DNA of 64,000 nucleotides, from assembly GCF_001522585.2 (NCBI RefSeq), contig NZ_CP013372.1:868001-932000 (forward strand), written 5' to 3'. Shown one piece after another: positions 57,054 through 64,000 of this stretch. Every line of letters starts with the position of its first letter. The first letter of the stretch is position 1. Below the pieces are notes generated by a model. The model did no database searches, had not been told where the DNA came from, and saw nothing but the letters and a program-made list of their open reading frames with translations. Made by a program: the position numbers and the translations under genes. Origin of the DNA: Burkholderia sp. NRF60-BP8 (lineage in GTDB: Bacteria; Pseudomonadota; Gammaproteobacteria; Burkholderiales; Burkholderiaceae).

Positions 57054-57081
57054 GAAGCTCCATTCAAGCAAAGGGTTAGTC

Positions 57082-58203
57082 ATGAACGTAGGTCTCGTAG
57101 GTTGGCGCGGCATGGTCGGCAGCGTCCTGATGCAGCGCATGCAGGAAGAGGGCGATTTCGACCTGATCGAACCGGTGTTCTTCAGCACCAGCAACACGGG
57201 CGGCAAGGCGCCGTCGTTCGCGAAAAACGAGACCACGCTCAAGGACGCGACCAACGTCGACGAGCTGAAGAAGTGCGACGTGATCATCACGTGCCAGGGC
57301 GGCGACTACACGAACGACGTGTTCCCGAAGCTGCGTGCGGCCGGCTGGAACGGCTACTGGATCGACGCGGCATCGTCGCTGCGGATGAAGGACGACGCGG
57401 TCATCATCCTCGACCCGGTCAACCTCGACGTGATCAAGGACGCGCTCGTCAAGGGCACGAAGAACTTCATCGGCGGCAACTGCACGGTCAGCCTGATGCT
57501 GATGGCGCTCGGCGGCCTGTTCCGCGAGAATCTCGTCGACTGGATGACGGCGATGACGTACCAGGCCGCGTCGGGCGCGGGCGCGCAGAACATGCGCGAG
57601 CTGCTGTCGCAGATGGGCACGCTGAACGGCGCGGTGCAGGAACAGCTCGCCGATCCGGCTTCCGCGATCCTCGACATCGACCGCCGCGTGCTGGCCGCAA
57701 TGAACAGCGATGCGATGCCGACGAGCCACTTCGGCGTGCCGCTCGCCGGTTCGCTGATTCCGTGGATCGACAAGGATCTCGGCAACGGGATGTCGAAGGA
57801 AGAGTGGAAGGGCGGCGCGGAAACCAACAAGATTCTCGGCAAGCCGGCGATGGGCGAGCCGGGTTCGATTCCGGTCGACGGCCTGTGCGTGCGGATCGGC
57901 GCGATGCGCTGCCACTCGCAGGCGCTGACGATCAAGCTGAAGAAGGACGTGCCGCTCGACGAGATCAACGGCATCCTCGCGTCGGCGAACGACTGGGTGA
58001 AGGTCGTGCCGAACGAGCGTGAAGCGTCGATGCGCGACCTGTCGCCGGCGAAGATCACCGGCACGCTGTCGGTGCCGGTCGGCCGCCTGCGCAAGCTCGC
58101 GATGGGCGGCGAATACCTGTCGGCGTTCACGGTCGGCGATCAATTGCTGTGGGGCGCGGCCGAGCCGCTGCGCCGCATGCTGCGCATCCTGCTCGACAAG
58201 TAA
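57082..58203 (+). CDS. asd: Aspartate-semialdehyde dehydrogenase
   Basis: Asd reduces aspartyl phosphate to aspartate semialdehyde with NADPH, the branch point for Lys, Thr, Ile, Met and diaminopimelate, so it is essential for the cell wall. The 373-residue protein has the NADP-binding [18 protein letters not shown], the catalytic Cys in [15 protein letters not shown], and the His in [26 protein letters not shown] lies six bases before ATG 57082. A leader of about 200 bases with a peptide and hairpins precedes it; see the leader-peptide entry. A strong terminator follows the gene. Confidence 0.97.
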   Translation: MNVGLVGWRGMVGSVLMQRMQEEGDFDLIEPVFFSTSNTGGKAPSFAKNETTLKDATNVDELKKCDVIITCQGGDYTNDVFPKLRAAGWNGYWIDAASSLRMKDDAVIILDPVNLDVIKDALVKGTKNFIGGNCTVSLMLMALGGLFRENLVDWMTAMTYQAASGAGAQNMRELLSQMGTLNGAVQEQLADPASAILDIDRRVLAAMNSDAMPTSHFGVPLAGSLIPWIDKDLGNGMSKEEWKGGAETNKILGKPAMGEPGSIPVDGLCVRIGAMRCHSQALTIKLKKDVPLDEINGILASANDWVKVVPNEREASMRDLSPAKITGTLSVPVGRLRKLAMGGEYLSAFTVGDQLLWGAAEPLRRMLRILLDK

Positions 58204-58230
58204 GCCCGCGGGCCGGGCTGCACGACACGA

Positions 58231-58277
58231 CGCGCCGCGTCGGCCTCGAGATTCGAGGCCGGCGCGGCGCGTTTTTT
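58231..58277 (+). terminator. Intrinsic terminator after asd
   Basis: A 19-bp stem (58231-58249 with 58253-58271, one G-U pair) with a 3-base loop is followed by six U residues. It lies 28 bases after the asd stop and closes the leu-asd region. Confidence 0.92.
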
Positions 58278-58298
58278 CATGCGCGGTTCAGCGCAGAC

Positions 58299-59543
58299 TC
58301 AGCGCAGGTTCAGCAGTGTCTGATCGACGGCCTGCTGGGTCTTGATCGTCTGTGCATTCGCCTGGTAATTGCGTTGCGCGGTGATCAGGTTTACGAGCTC
58401 GTTCGTGAGGTTGACGTTCGAGTTTTCCAGCGCGCTGCCCTGCAGCGTGCCGTGGTTCGTGCTGCCCGGCGCGGAGATCTGCGGCACGCCCGACGCGGCG
58501 GTTTCCGCATACTGGTTGCCGCCGATGTTCACGAGCCCGTTCGGGTTGTTGAAGTTCGCGAGCGCGATCAGGCCGAGCACCGCGCTCTGGCCGTTCGAGT
58601 AGTTGCCGGTCAGCTTGCCGTCGGCGCCGATCGAGAACGTCGTCAGCGTGCCGCTCGCGAAGCCGTCCTGCGCAAGATGGGTCACGCCATCCTTGCCGCC
58701 GTACTGCGTCGTGCCGCCCAGATCGAGCGCCAGGTTCTGCGGATTGGCGCCGCCCGTCGTGTTCGGGATCGAGAACGCGAACTGGCCGAGGCTCGGCGTC
58801 GGCTGGCCGGTCGCGGCCGACGTCGTCGCGCTGATCCGGCCCGATGCGTCGAACGTGACGGTGCCGAGATGCGTCGGCGTCTGGCCCTGCACGCCCGCGT
58901 AGGCCTGCCACGTGCCGGCCGCGCTCTTCGCGAAGTACATCGTGACCGGTTGCGAGCCGCCGAGCGTGTCGTAGACCTGGATCGACGAGTTGTAGTTGTA
59001 CGTCGTGTTGTCGGTTGCGTTGAACGGCGTCTTTGTCGGCACCTTGTCCTGCGCGTTCAGGTTGAACTGACCGGTGATCCTGGTCGTCGCGCGCGGCGCG
59101 AGGTTGCCGGTCGGCGCCTGCAGCGGCACCGTTTGCGCGGTGTCGATCGCGCCGCCGGCGCCTGCCGCATAGCCCATCAGGTTGCGGCCGTGCGCGTCGA
59201 CGATTGCGCCATTCTTGTCGCGGTGGAACGTGCCGTCACGCGAATACGTGGTCACGCCGTTGCTCGACATCTGGAAGAAGCCGTTGCCGTTGATCGCGAC
59301 GTCGAGCGACGACTTCGTCGAATCGATCGTACCCTGGCCGAAATTCTGCTGCACCGACGCGAGCCGCGTGCCGATGCCGATCTGTGTATTGACCGACGTC
59401 GCGACCGAATTCGCGTACATGTCGGCGAAATTCGCGCGCCCCTGTTTGAAGCCGACCGTGTTCGCGTTCGCGATGTTGTTGCCGATCACGTCGAGATGGC
59501 TCGACGCACCGGCCAACCCGCTCAAACCCTGCTGATAGCCCAT
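58299..59543 (-). CDS. flgE: Flagellar hook protein FlgE-type
   Basis: The 414-residue protein is a flagellar hook/rod family member. At its N-terminus (YQQGLSGLAGASSHLDVIGNNIANANTVGFKQGRANFADMYANSV) it has the conserved ANANTVGFK motif of rod-hook proteins. Its C-terminus (GTLQGSALENSNVNLTNELVNLITAQRNYQANAQTIKTQQAVDQTLLNLR) is the matching coiled-coil. The centre contains two D1/D2-like beta domains with GQFNLNAQDKVPT. This is typical of FlgE, although length alone could fit FlgF-like proteins. It stands alone, without other flg genes, so it may be a second copy. ATG 59543 has GGGGA upstream. Confidence 0.87.
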   Translation of the reverse strand: MGYQQGLSGLAGASSHLDVIGNNIANANTVGFKQGRANFADMYANSVATSVNTQIGIGTRLASVQQNFGQGTIDSTKSSLDVAINGNGFFQMSSNGVTTYSRDGTFHRDKNGAIVDAHGRNLMGYAAGAGGAIDTAQTVPLQAPTGNLAPRATTRITGQFNLNAQDKVPTKTPFNATDNTTYNYNSSIQVYDTLGGSQPVTMYFAKSAAGTWQAYAGVQGQTPTHLGTVTFDASGRISATTSAATGQPTPSLGQFAFSIPNTTGGANPQNLALDLGGTTQYGGKDGVTHLAQDGFASGTLTTFSIGADGKLTGNYSNGQSAVLGLIALANFNNPNGLVNIGGNQYAETAASGVPQISAPGSTNHGTLQGSALENSNVNLTNELVNLITAQRNYQANAQTIKTQQAVDQTLLNLR

Positions 59544-60261
59544 GTTCGGTCCCCGTAACGAGCTGGTGAGTGAATGCAGTCGTGCGACTGCGCGATGACC
59601 TTCCGGTACTTCACGGCAGCAGCCTGGCCGAGCGGGCTCCCGCCTTTCCGGCATGGGCAGGCGCTAGGCCGGAATGCGCTGATTCCTGTTTAGGGGCGAT
59701 CGTATCGACGGTAATTAATCGATCTGTGTAATTTTGTGTAATGAAATTGAATTCATGTGAAAGTCACCGCTTTCATATGCGCGGTGGGGCATGCGGAAGG
59801 CGCTGAAAGCCTTGTGGGGTGGTGCTTCGGTAGTGTGGATTTTCATTTCTTCGATAAGAGCGGGAAATTGCCTTCTTATCGAAGAATTGGACGTGATTGG
59901 AGCGAGATTGGTCGCCGGTCGCGATTTATTCTGATTTTCGGCTGTCGATTCATTAACCGCGGCCGGGGCGGATCGTCGAGGGGACGTTGGCGTTTCTGTC
60001 GCCGCGATCCTGCGGCGTACACGAGGCGAACACGCGGTGAACGCCGGAAAGCAGCCATTCGAACGGTGGGGCGATGCCGCTGCGAGACGGTTTTCGACTG
60101 CGCGCGCAGGTTGGCTTCGATCGATCGGATGCACGGGCCGAGGCAGGCGGACCCGCGCGACACGCGCGCCCGCCCGCAGCCGTTGCATCGACGGGCGACG
60201 AATTCGGCCGGAACCCGATCGTGTGAAGTAAACTACGCGGTTACGACGCACAGACCCGCCG
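59544..60261. other. Long intergenic region between flgE and fimV
   Basis: The region lies between divergent genes and holds no convincing protein gene. AT-rich sequence near 59700-59900 (for example TGTAATTTTGTGTAATG) could hold promoters for both genes. At 60227-60232 TAAACT could be a -10 box for a short transcript that reaches the hairpin at 60262-60290. Confidence 0.4.
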
Positions 60262-60290
60262 AAAGCGTCGCGTTCCGCGCGACGCTTTTG
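60262..60290 (+). terminator. Terminator-like hairpin in the fimV leader
   Basis: An 11-bp stem (AAAGCGTCGCG at 60262-60272 with CGCGACGCTTT at 60278-60288) is followed by TGCATTT. No plus-strand gene precedes it, and fimV starts 76 bases later. It may end a small RNA or act as a premature stop in the fimV leader. Confidence 0.5.
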
Positions 60291-60365
60291 CATTTCTGCA
60301 GCCACTTTATTGACGCTTCCAACCGCGAATCCGAGCCGCGCCCGCGCGCGGCGATAGAGCCAACG

Positions 60366-62462
60366 ATGTCCCGAATTTCCTTGTTTCCGCGTCAGTCCCG
60401 TCTGTCGCGCGCCGTGCGTGGCGCGCTGGCGATCCTGGCGCTCGGCGCAGCCGCATCGGCATGGGCAGTCGGCACCGGCGAACTGCCGGCGTCCGCCGCC
60501 GGCGGCGCCGCTCCGCTTACCGTGACGGTCCAGCCGGGCCAGTCGCTGAACGACATCGCGAAAGCGGCCACGCAATCGCACGATCCGGCCGTGCTCGCGC
60601 GCGCGGGCCGCGCGCTGTTCGACGCCAATCCGCAGGCGTTCATGAAGCGCGACGCGAGCCGCCTGAAAGTCGGCGCGACGTTGACCGTGCCCCCGCTCGA
60701 CACCACCGGCGCGGCGCTCGTGCCGGCCGGCGCGTCTGCTGCGTCCGCTGCGTCCGGTACGGCGGCCGCTTCCGCACCCGCCGCCGCATCGGGCGGGTCG
60801 GCGAACGCGCAGCACGGCGCATCCGCGCCGCATCCCGGCTCGACCGCGCAGCCCGCGCCGATGGCGCCGGCCGTGCATGCGGCTCCGGTGAGCGGGGCGA
60901 GTGCCGCGACGGCGGCGGGGGCGTCGGCTTCGAGCGGGGCGTCGGCCGCCCGTGGCGCGTCGGCCGTCGACGGCATTCAGGCGGCGGCGCCCACCGCCGG
61001 TGCAAGCGGTCCGCATGTATGGAGCGGTGCGATCCAGTCGGCGCCGTCGTCCGCGAGCGAGGCCGCGGCGCCGTCGGTGCCGGGCAGCCCGGTCTTCGGC
61101 GTGCATGAACCGGCCGCGCCCGCCGTGGGTGCGTCGCAGCCGCGGCCGTCGAGCCTGCAGCAATTGCTGGCATTGAAGAATCGCGTGCTGATGGAATTGC
61201 AGAAGCACGGCATCGGCAAACCGGCAACGACGACCGGCGTTGCGCCTGCGCCCGCTTCGGCGCCCGCCGCGCCGCGTCCGGCCGCGAATGACGCCGGTGG
61301 GTCGGCCGCTGCATCGACGGCAGGCGAAGTCGCGTCGGATGCGGCAGCCAGTGCGCCGCAACCGGCATCGGCTCCGGTACGACCGGCCGCTCCCGTCGCG
61401 ACGCCTGCACGTCGTACCGAGCAGATGGACTGGCGCCCGGCCGCGGTGGCCGGCGCCGCCGTGATCGTGCTCGCGGCCGGCTTCGCATGGCGCAAGCGCC
61501 GCAAGGGTCGCCGTCCGGACGATGCGGGGACGGCTGCGGTTGCAGCAGACGGTGCCGCGGTTGCAGAAGCGGAAGCCGCGCCGTCCGTCGAACGCGAACT
61601 GCCGATCACGCCCGAGATGCCGGTCGCACGCGATGCGGCGTCCGACATGAATCTCGCCGCGGCGACTGCCGCTGCGGCGGAGACGGTCGAGCCGCCCGCC
61701 GCGGACGCATCGTCCGCGCCCGACATGACGGCACCGCGCGACGAGTCGCCTGAATCTCCGCTTGCGCACGCTGCGGTGCCGGCCGAGGCTTCGCACGATA
61801 AGGATCTGGCCGAAAAAGCCGCTGCCGCCGACGAGCCGGCACAGCAGAGCGAGCCCGCCGAGCCGACCTCCACATCCGCCGCACCTTCGACGACCGAAGC
61901 GCAGCACGCGACGCTGATGCAGAACGCGATCAGCGCGCTCAATAGTCTCGACATGCCGTTGCCGCCGCGGGCAGCAGGCGAACCGTCGTCGACGGCGGAC
62001 GAACCGTCTGCGCGGGCGGCGCCGATCGAAGCCGATAAAATCGCAACTAACGGTCAAGCCGCCGAGCGCCCGTCGATGGATTCGAGCGAGAGGGCACCGG
62101 AACATCCGGCCGACCAGGAAGACGACTTCGACTGGGATCCGGACGCGGCGACGCCTGCCGGTCACGCGGGCAACGCGCCCGCGACGTCGTCGCTGCCGCC
62201 GCTCGGCGGCGCGCAGTTCGGCGCGCTGAAGCTCGACTTCGATCTCGACCTGCCGGCCACGCCGGGCGCCGCGCTGCCTGCGCTGACCCCGGACGAGCTC
62301 GCGCGCATCGCCCGCAACAAGCTGGACCTCGCGGCCGAATATGTCGAACTGGGCGACCTGTCCGGCGCGCGGACGCTGCTGCAGGAAGTGGTCGACGCGA
62401 ACGACGCCGCGACGCGCGACGACGCACGCGCGCTGCTCGCGAAACTGGCGGACGAGGCGTGA
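60366..62462 (+). CDS. fimV: FimV/HubP-family polar landmark protein
   Basis: The 698-residue inner-membrane protein has a signal or anchor (about 1-38) and a LysM-like periplasmic domain (about 45-110, [22 protein letters not shown]) that binds peptidoglycan. A long Ala/Ser/Pro-rich region (110-355), one membrane helix (357-375, [17 protein letters not shown]) and an acidic cytoplasmic region follow. It ends in the FimV C-terminal domain (about 640-698) with [36 protein letters not shown], a TPR-like fold. FimV/HubP proteins organise the cell pole and affect type IV pili, chemoreceptors and twitching. Its stop overlaps the truA start by one base (TGATG). Confidence 0.92.
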   Translation: MSRISLFPRQSRLSRAVRGALAILALGAAASAWAVGTGELPASAAGGAAPLTVTVQPGQSLNDIAKAATQSHDPAVLARAGRALFDANPQAFMKRDASRLKVGATLTVPPLDTTGAALVPAGASAASAASGTAAASAPAAASGGSANAQHGASAPHPGSTAQPAPMAPAVHAAPVSGASAATAAGASASSGASAARGASAVDGIQAAAPTAGASGPHVWSGAIQSAPSSASEAAAPSVPGSPVFGVHEPAAPAVGASQPRPSSLQQLLALKNRVLMELQKHGIGKPATTTGVAPAPASAPAAPRPAANDAGGSAAASTAGEVASDAAASAPQPASAPVRPAAPVATPARRTEQMDWRPAAVAGAAVIVLAAGFAWRKRRKGRRPDDAGTAAVAADGAAVAEAEAAPSVERELPITPEMPVARDAASDMNLAAATAAAAETVEPPAADASSAPDMTAPRDESPESPLAHAAVPAEASHDKDLAEKAAAADEPAQQSEPAEPTSTSAAPSTTEAQHATLMQNAISALNSLDMPLPPRAAGEPSSTADEPSARAAPIEADKIATNGQAAERPSMDSSERAPEHPADQEDDFDWDPDAATPAGHAGNAPATSSLPPLGGAQFGALKLDFDLDLPATPGAALPALTPDELARIARNKLDLAAEYVELGDLSGARTLLQEVVDANDAATRDDARALLAKLADEA

Positions 62463-63274
62463 TGCGGATCGCGCTGGGCATCCAGTACGACGGCGCGGCG
62501 TTCTGCGGCTGGCAGGCGCAGCCGCACGGCAAGACCGTGCAGGACCGGCTCGAGCATGCGCTGGCCGAGTTCGCGCGGGTGCCGCTGCACACGACGGTTG
62601 CGGGGCGGACCGACACCGGCGTGCACGGGCTCGGGCAAGTCGTGCATTTCGACACCGATCTCGAGCGCGAAGCGTTCTCGTGGGTGCGCGGCACCAACGC
62701 GTTCCTGCCGCCGACCGTGTCGGTGCAGTGGGCGAAGCCGATGCCGGACACGTTCCACGCGCGTTTCTCGGCGTTCGAGCGCACTTACTACTACGCGCTG
62801 TACGTGCACCCCGTGCGCTCGCCGATGCTGGCCGGCCGTGCGGGCTGGATCCACACGCCGCTCGACGACGACGCGATGCGCGCCGCCGCCGCGCACCTGA
62901 TCGGCGAGCACGACTTTTCGTCGTTCCGGTCGTCGGAATGCCAGTCGAAGACGCCGGTCAAACACCTGTATCAGATCGACGTGCGGCGCGCGGGGCATTT
63001 CATCCATTTCCGCTTCCGCGCGAACGCGTTCCTGCATCACATGGTGCGTAACCTGATGGGCTGCCTCGTCGCGGTCGGGCGCGGCCGCTACCCGGCCGAC
63101 TGGCTCGCCGACGTGCTGGCCGGGCGCGACCGCAACCTCGCGGCGCCCACGTTCATGGCCGACGGGCTGTACCTCGCCCACGTCGGCTACCCGGCGGAAT
63201 TCGCCGTCCCGCCCGCGCAGCTCGGCAGCGTGCCGTGGAGCAGCGTCTGGGCTGATCTGGACCCACTATCATGA
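62462..63274 (+). CDS. truA: tRNA pseudouridine(38-40) synthase
   Basis: TruA converts uridines 38-40 of many tRNA anticodon stems to pseudouridine. It has 270 residues, with the nucleophile Asp in [18 protein letters not shown], the Arg-rich tRNA-binding face, and the Tyr in [15 protein letters not shown]. It overlaps fimV by one base and trpF by ATGA. The fimV-truA-trpF order is common in betaproteobacteria. Confidence 0.97.
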   Translation: MRIALGIQYDGAAFCGWQAQPHGKTVQDRLEHALAEFARVPLHTTVAGRTDTGVHGLGQVVHFDTDLEREAFSWVRGTNAFLPPTVSVQWAKPMPDTFHARFSAFERTYYYALYVHPVRSPMLAGRAGWIHTPLDDDAMRAAAAHLIGEHDFSSFRSSECQSKTPVKHLYQIDVRRAGHFIHFRFRANAFLHHMVRNLMGCLVAVGRGRYPADWLADVLAGRDRNLAAPTFMADGLYLAHVGYPAEFAVPPAQLGSVPWSSVWADLDPLS

Positions 63275-63972
63275 CGGATCACGACGTGTCTTCTTCGAAT
63301 TCCGCCGCGGCGGGCCTGCCGCCGCGCACGCGCATCAAGCTGTGCGGGCTGTCGCGCCGAGAGGACGTGCTGCACGCGGCGGCGCTCGGCGCCGATGCGA
63401 TCGGTCTCGTGTTCTACCCGAAAAGCCCGCGTGCCGTGACGATCGCGCAAGCGGCCGAGCTGGCGAGTCTCGCGCCGCCGTTCGTGTCGGTGGTCGGGCT
63501 GTTCGTGAATGCGACCGAAGCCGAGATCGAGGCCGTCGTGCGCGACGTGCCGCTCACGGTGCTGCAGTTCCACGGCGACGAGACGCCGGAGCAGTGCGAT
63601 GCGCTCGGCCGCGCGGCGCGCCTGCCGTGGCTGCGCGCGGTGCGCGTCGGCCCCTCGACGCAGCCGTCCGATTTGGTAGAATCGGCTCTTCATTATTCGA
63701 AAGGGCGCGGCCTCCTGTTCGACACCCTGGTGCCGGATTACGGCGGTAGCGGCAAGGTCTTCGATTGGTCTCTTATTCCCGCAGAGCTCGCGCGTCGGGC
63801 CGTTTTGAGTGGTGGCTTGAACGCGCAAAACGTCGGTGATGCGATCCGCCAGTTGCGTCCGTTCGCTGTCGATGTCTCGAGTGGCATCGAAGTGGCGGGC
63901 GCGAAGGGCGTGAAGGATCACGCCCGGATGGCGGCGTTCGTGCGCGCGGTGCGCGAAGCGGACGCCGGATGA
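63271..63972 (+). CDS. trpF: N-(5'-phosphoribosyl)anthranilate isomerase
   Basis: TrpF catalyses the Amadori rearrangement of phosphoribosylanthranilate in tryptophan synthesis. The 233-residue TIM barrel has the catalytic Cys in [13 protein letters not shown] and the Asp near [29 protein letters not shown] and [19 protein letters not shown] are phosphate-binding and substrate motifs. The ATG lies four bases inside truA. A run of about 20 codons before RIKLCG is Ser/Ala-rich and varies between species. trpB usually follows but is outside the window. Confidence 0.97.
   Translation: MTDHDVSSSNSAAAGLPPRTRIKLCGLSRREDVLHAAALGADAIGLVFYPKSPRAVTIAQAAELASLAPPFVSVVGLFVNATEAEIEAVVRDVPLTVLQFHGDETPEQCDALGRAARLPWLRAVRVGPSTQPSDLVESALHYSKGRGLLFDTLVPDYGGSGKVFDWSLIPAELARRAVLSGGLNAQNVGDAIRQLRPFAVDVSSGIEVAGAKGVKDHARMAAFVRAVREADAG
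63674..63682 (+). promoter_or_regulatory. Extended -10 promoter element inside trpF
   Basis: TGGTAGAAT is an extended -10 motif (TGn followed by TAGAAT) within trpF, about 300 bases before the end. It could drive an internal transcript for trpB and trpA, which lie beyond the window. No clear -35 box is seen, as is common with extended -10 promoters. Confidence 0.4.
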
Positions 63973-64000
63973 CGCAAGCCGGTGCGGCCTGACAAGCGGG

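Overview
The window looks like a Burkholderia chromosome, most likely a Burkholderia cepacia complex species. Base composition is very GC-rich with strong G/C third positions. A secreted lipase and its foldase at 12808-14940 match what I remember of the classical 'Pseudomonas/Burkholderia cepacia lipase' pair almost residue for residue. The block sdhCDABE-gltA, then leuCD-leuB-asd-fimV-truA-trpF, is the arrangement known from the second replicon of this group. I see no rRNA, tRNA, CRISPR array, insertion sequence or prophage.

Layout. (1) 1-9855: accessory and housekeeping singletons: a truncated mechanosensitive channel, a luciferase-like oxidoreductase, a sirtuin plus methyltransferase pair, gnd, a DUF4148 protein, a degenerate LytM lipoprotein and a cytochrome b561. 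(2) 10011-14940: a copper-uptake pair (DUF2946 protein and an OprC-like TonB receptor with a recognisable copper-binding signature), then lipase and lipase foldase. (3) 14971-21065: a MocR regulator divergent from a four-gene polyamine/GABA-type ABC importer. (4) 21319-27323: an MFS exporter, a low-GC orphan membrane gene, a sedolisin protease, and an ArsR-SRPBCC-DUF1801 operon with a palindromic operator. (5) 27438-40800: a central-carbon block. acnA, prpD, a MliC-like lysozyme inhibitor gene, a CoA-ester lyase and mdh lie on the minus strand. A GntR regulator and sdhCDABE-gltA lie on the plus strand. A perfect 16-bp palindrome sits between mdh and gntR. (6) 40891-53126: regulators, small enzymes and transporters, including a dimethylargininase, an Lrp regulator, an amino-acid permease, a decayed cupin gene and a tandem pair of Tat-exported paralogues. 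(7) 53341-63972: leucine and aspartate-family biosynthesis (leuC, an entericidin, leuD, leuB, asd), a lone flgE-like gene, and fimV-truA-trpF.

The most interesting unlabelled signal is a 39-codon reading frame at 56878-56997, just upstream of asd. Twelve of its last 14 residues are Thr, Ile or Lys. Thr, Ile and Lys are all made from aspartate through Asd. A good sigma70-like promoter places the start of transcription at or next to its ATG. Its codons lie in a hairpin directly followed by a second long hairpin. This is the layout expected of a ribosome-mediated attenuator sensing aspartate-family amino acids.

Other points worth attention are the exact spacing of the copper ligands in the TonB receptor, orphan terminator-like structures at 3007-3073 and 60262-60290, a five-copy 8-bp repeat over a stop codon at 49469-49508, and a cupin pseudogene with two separate lesions.
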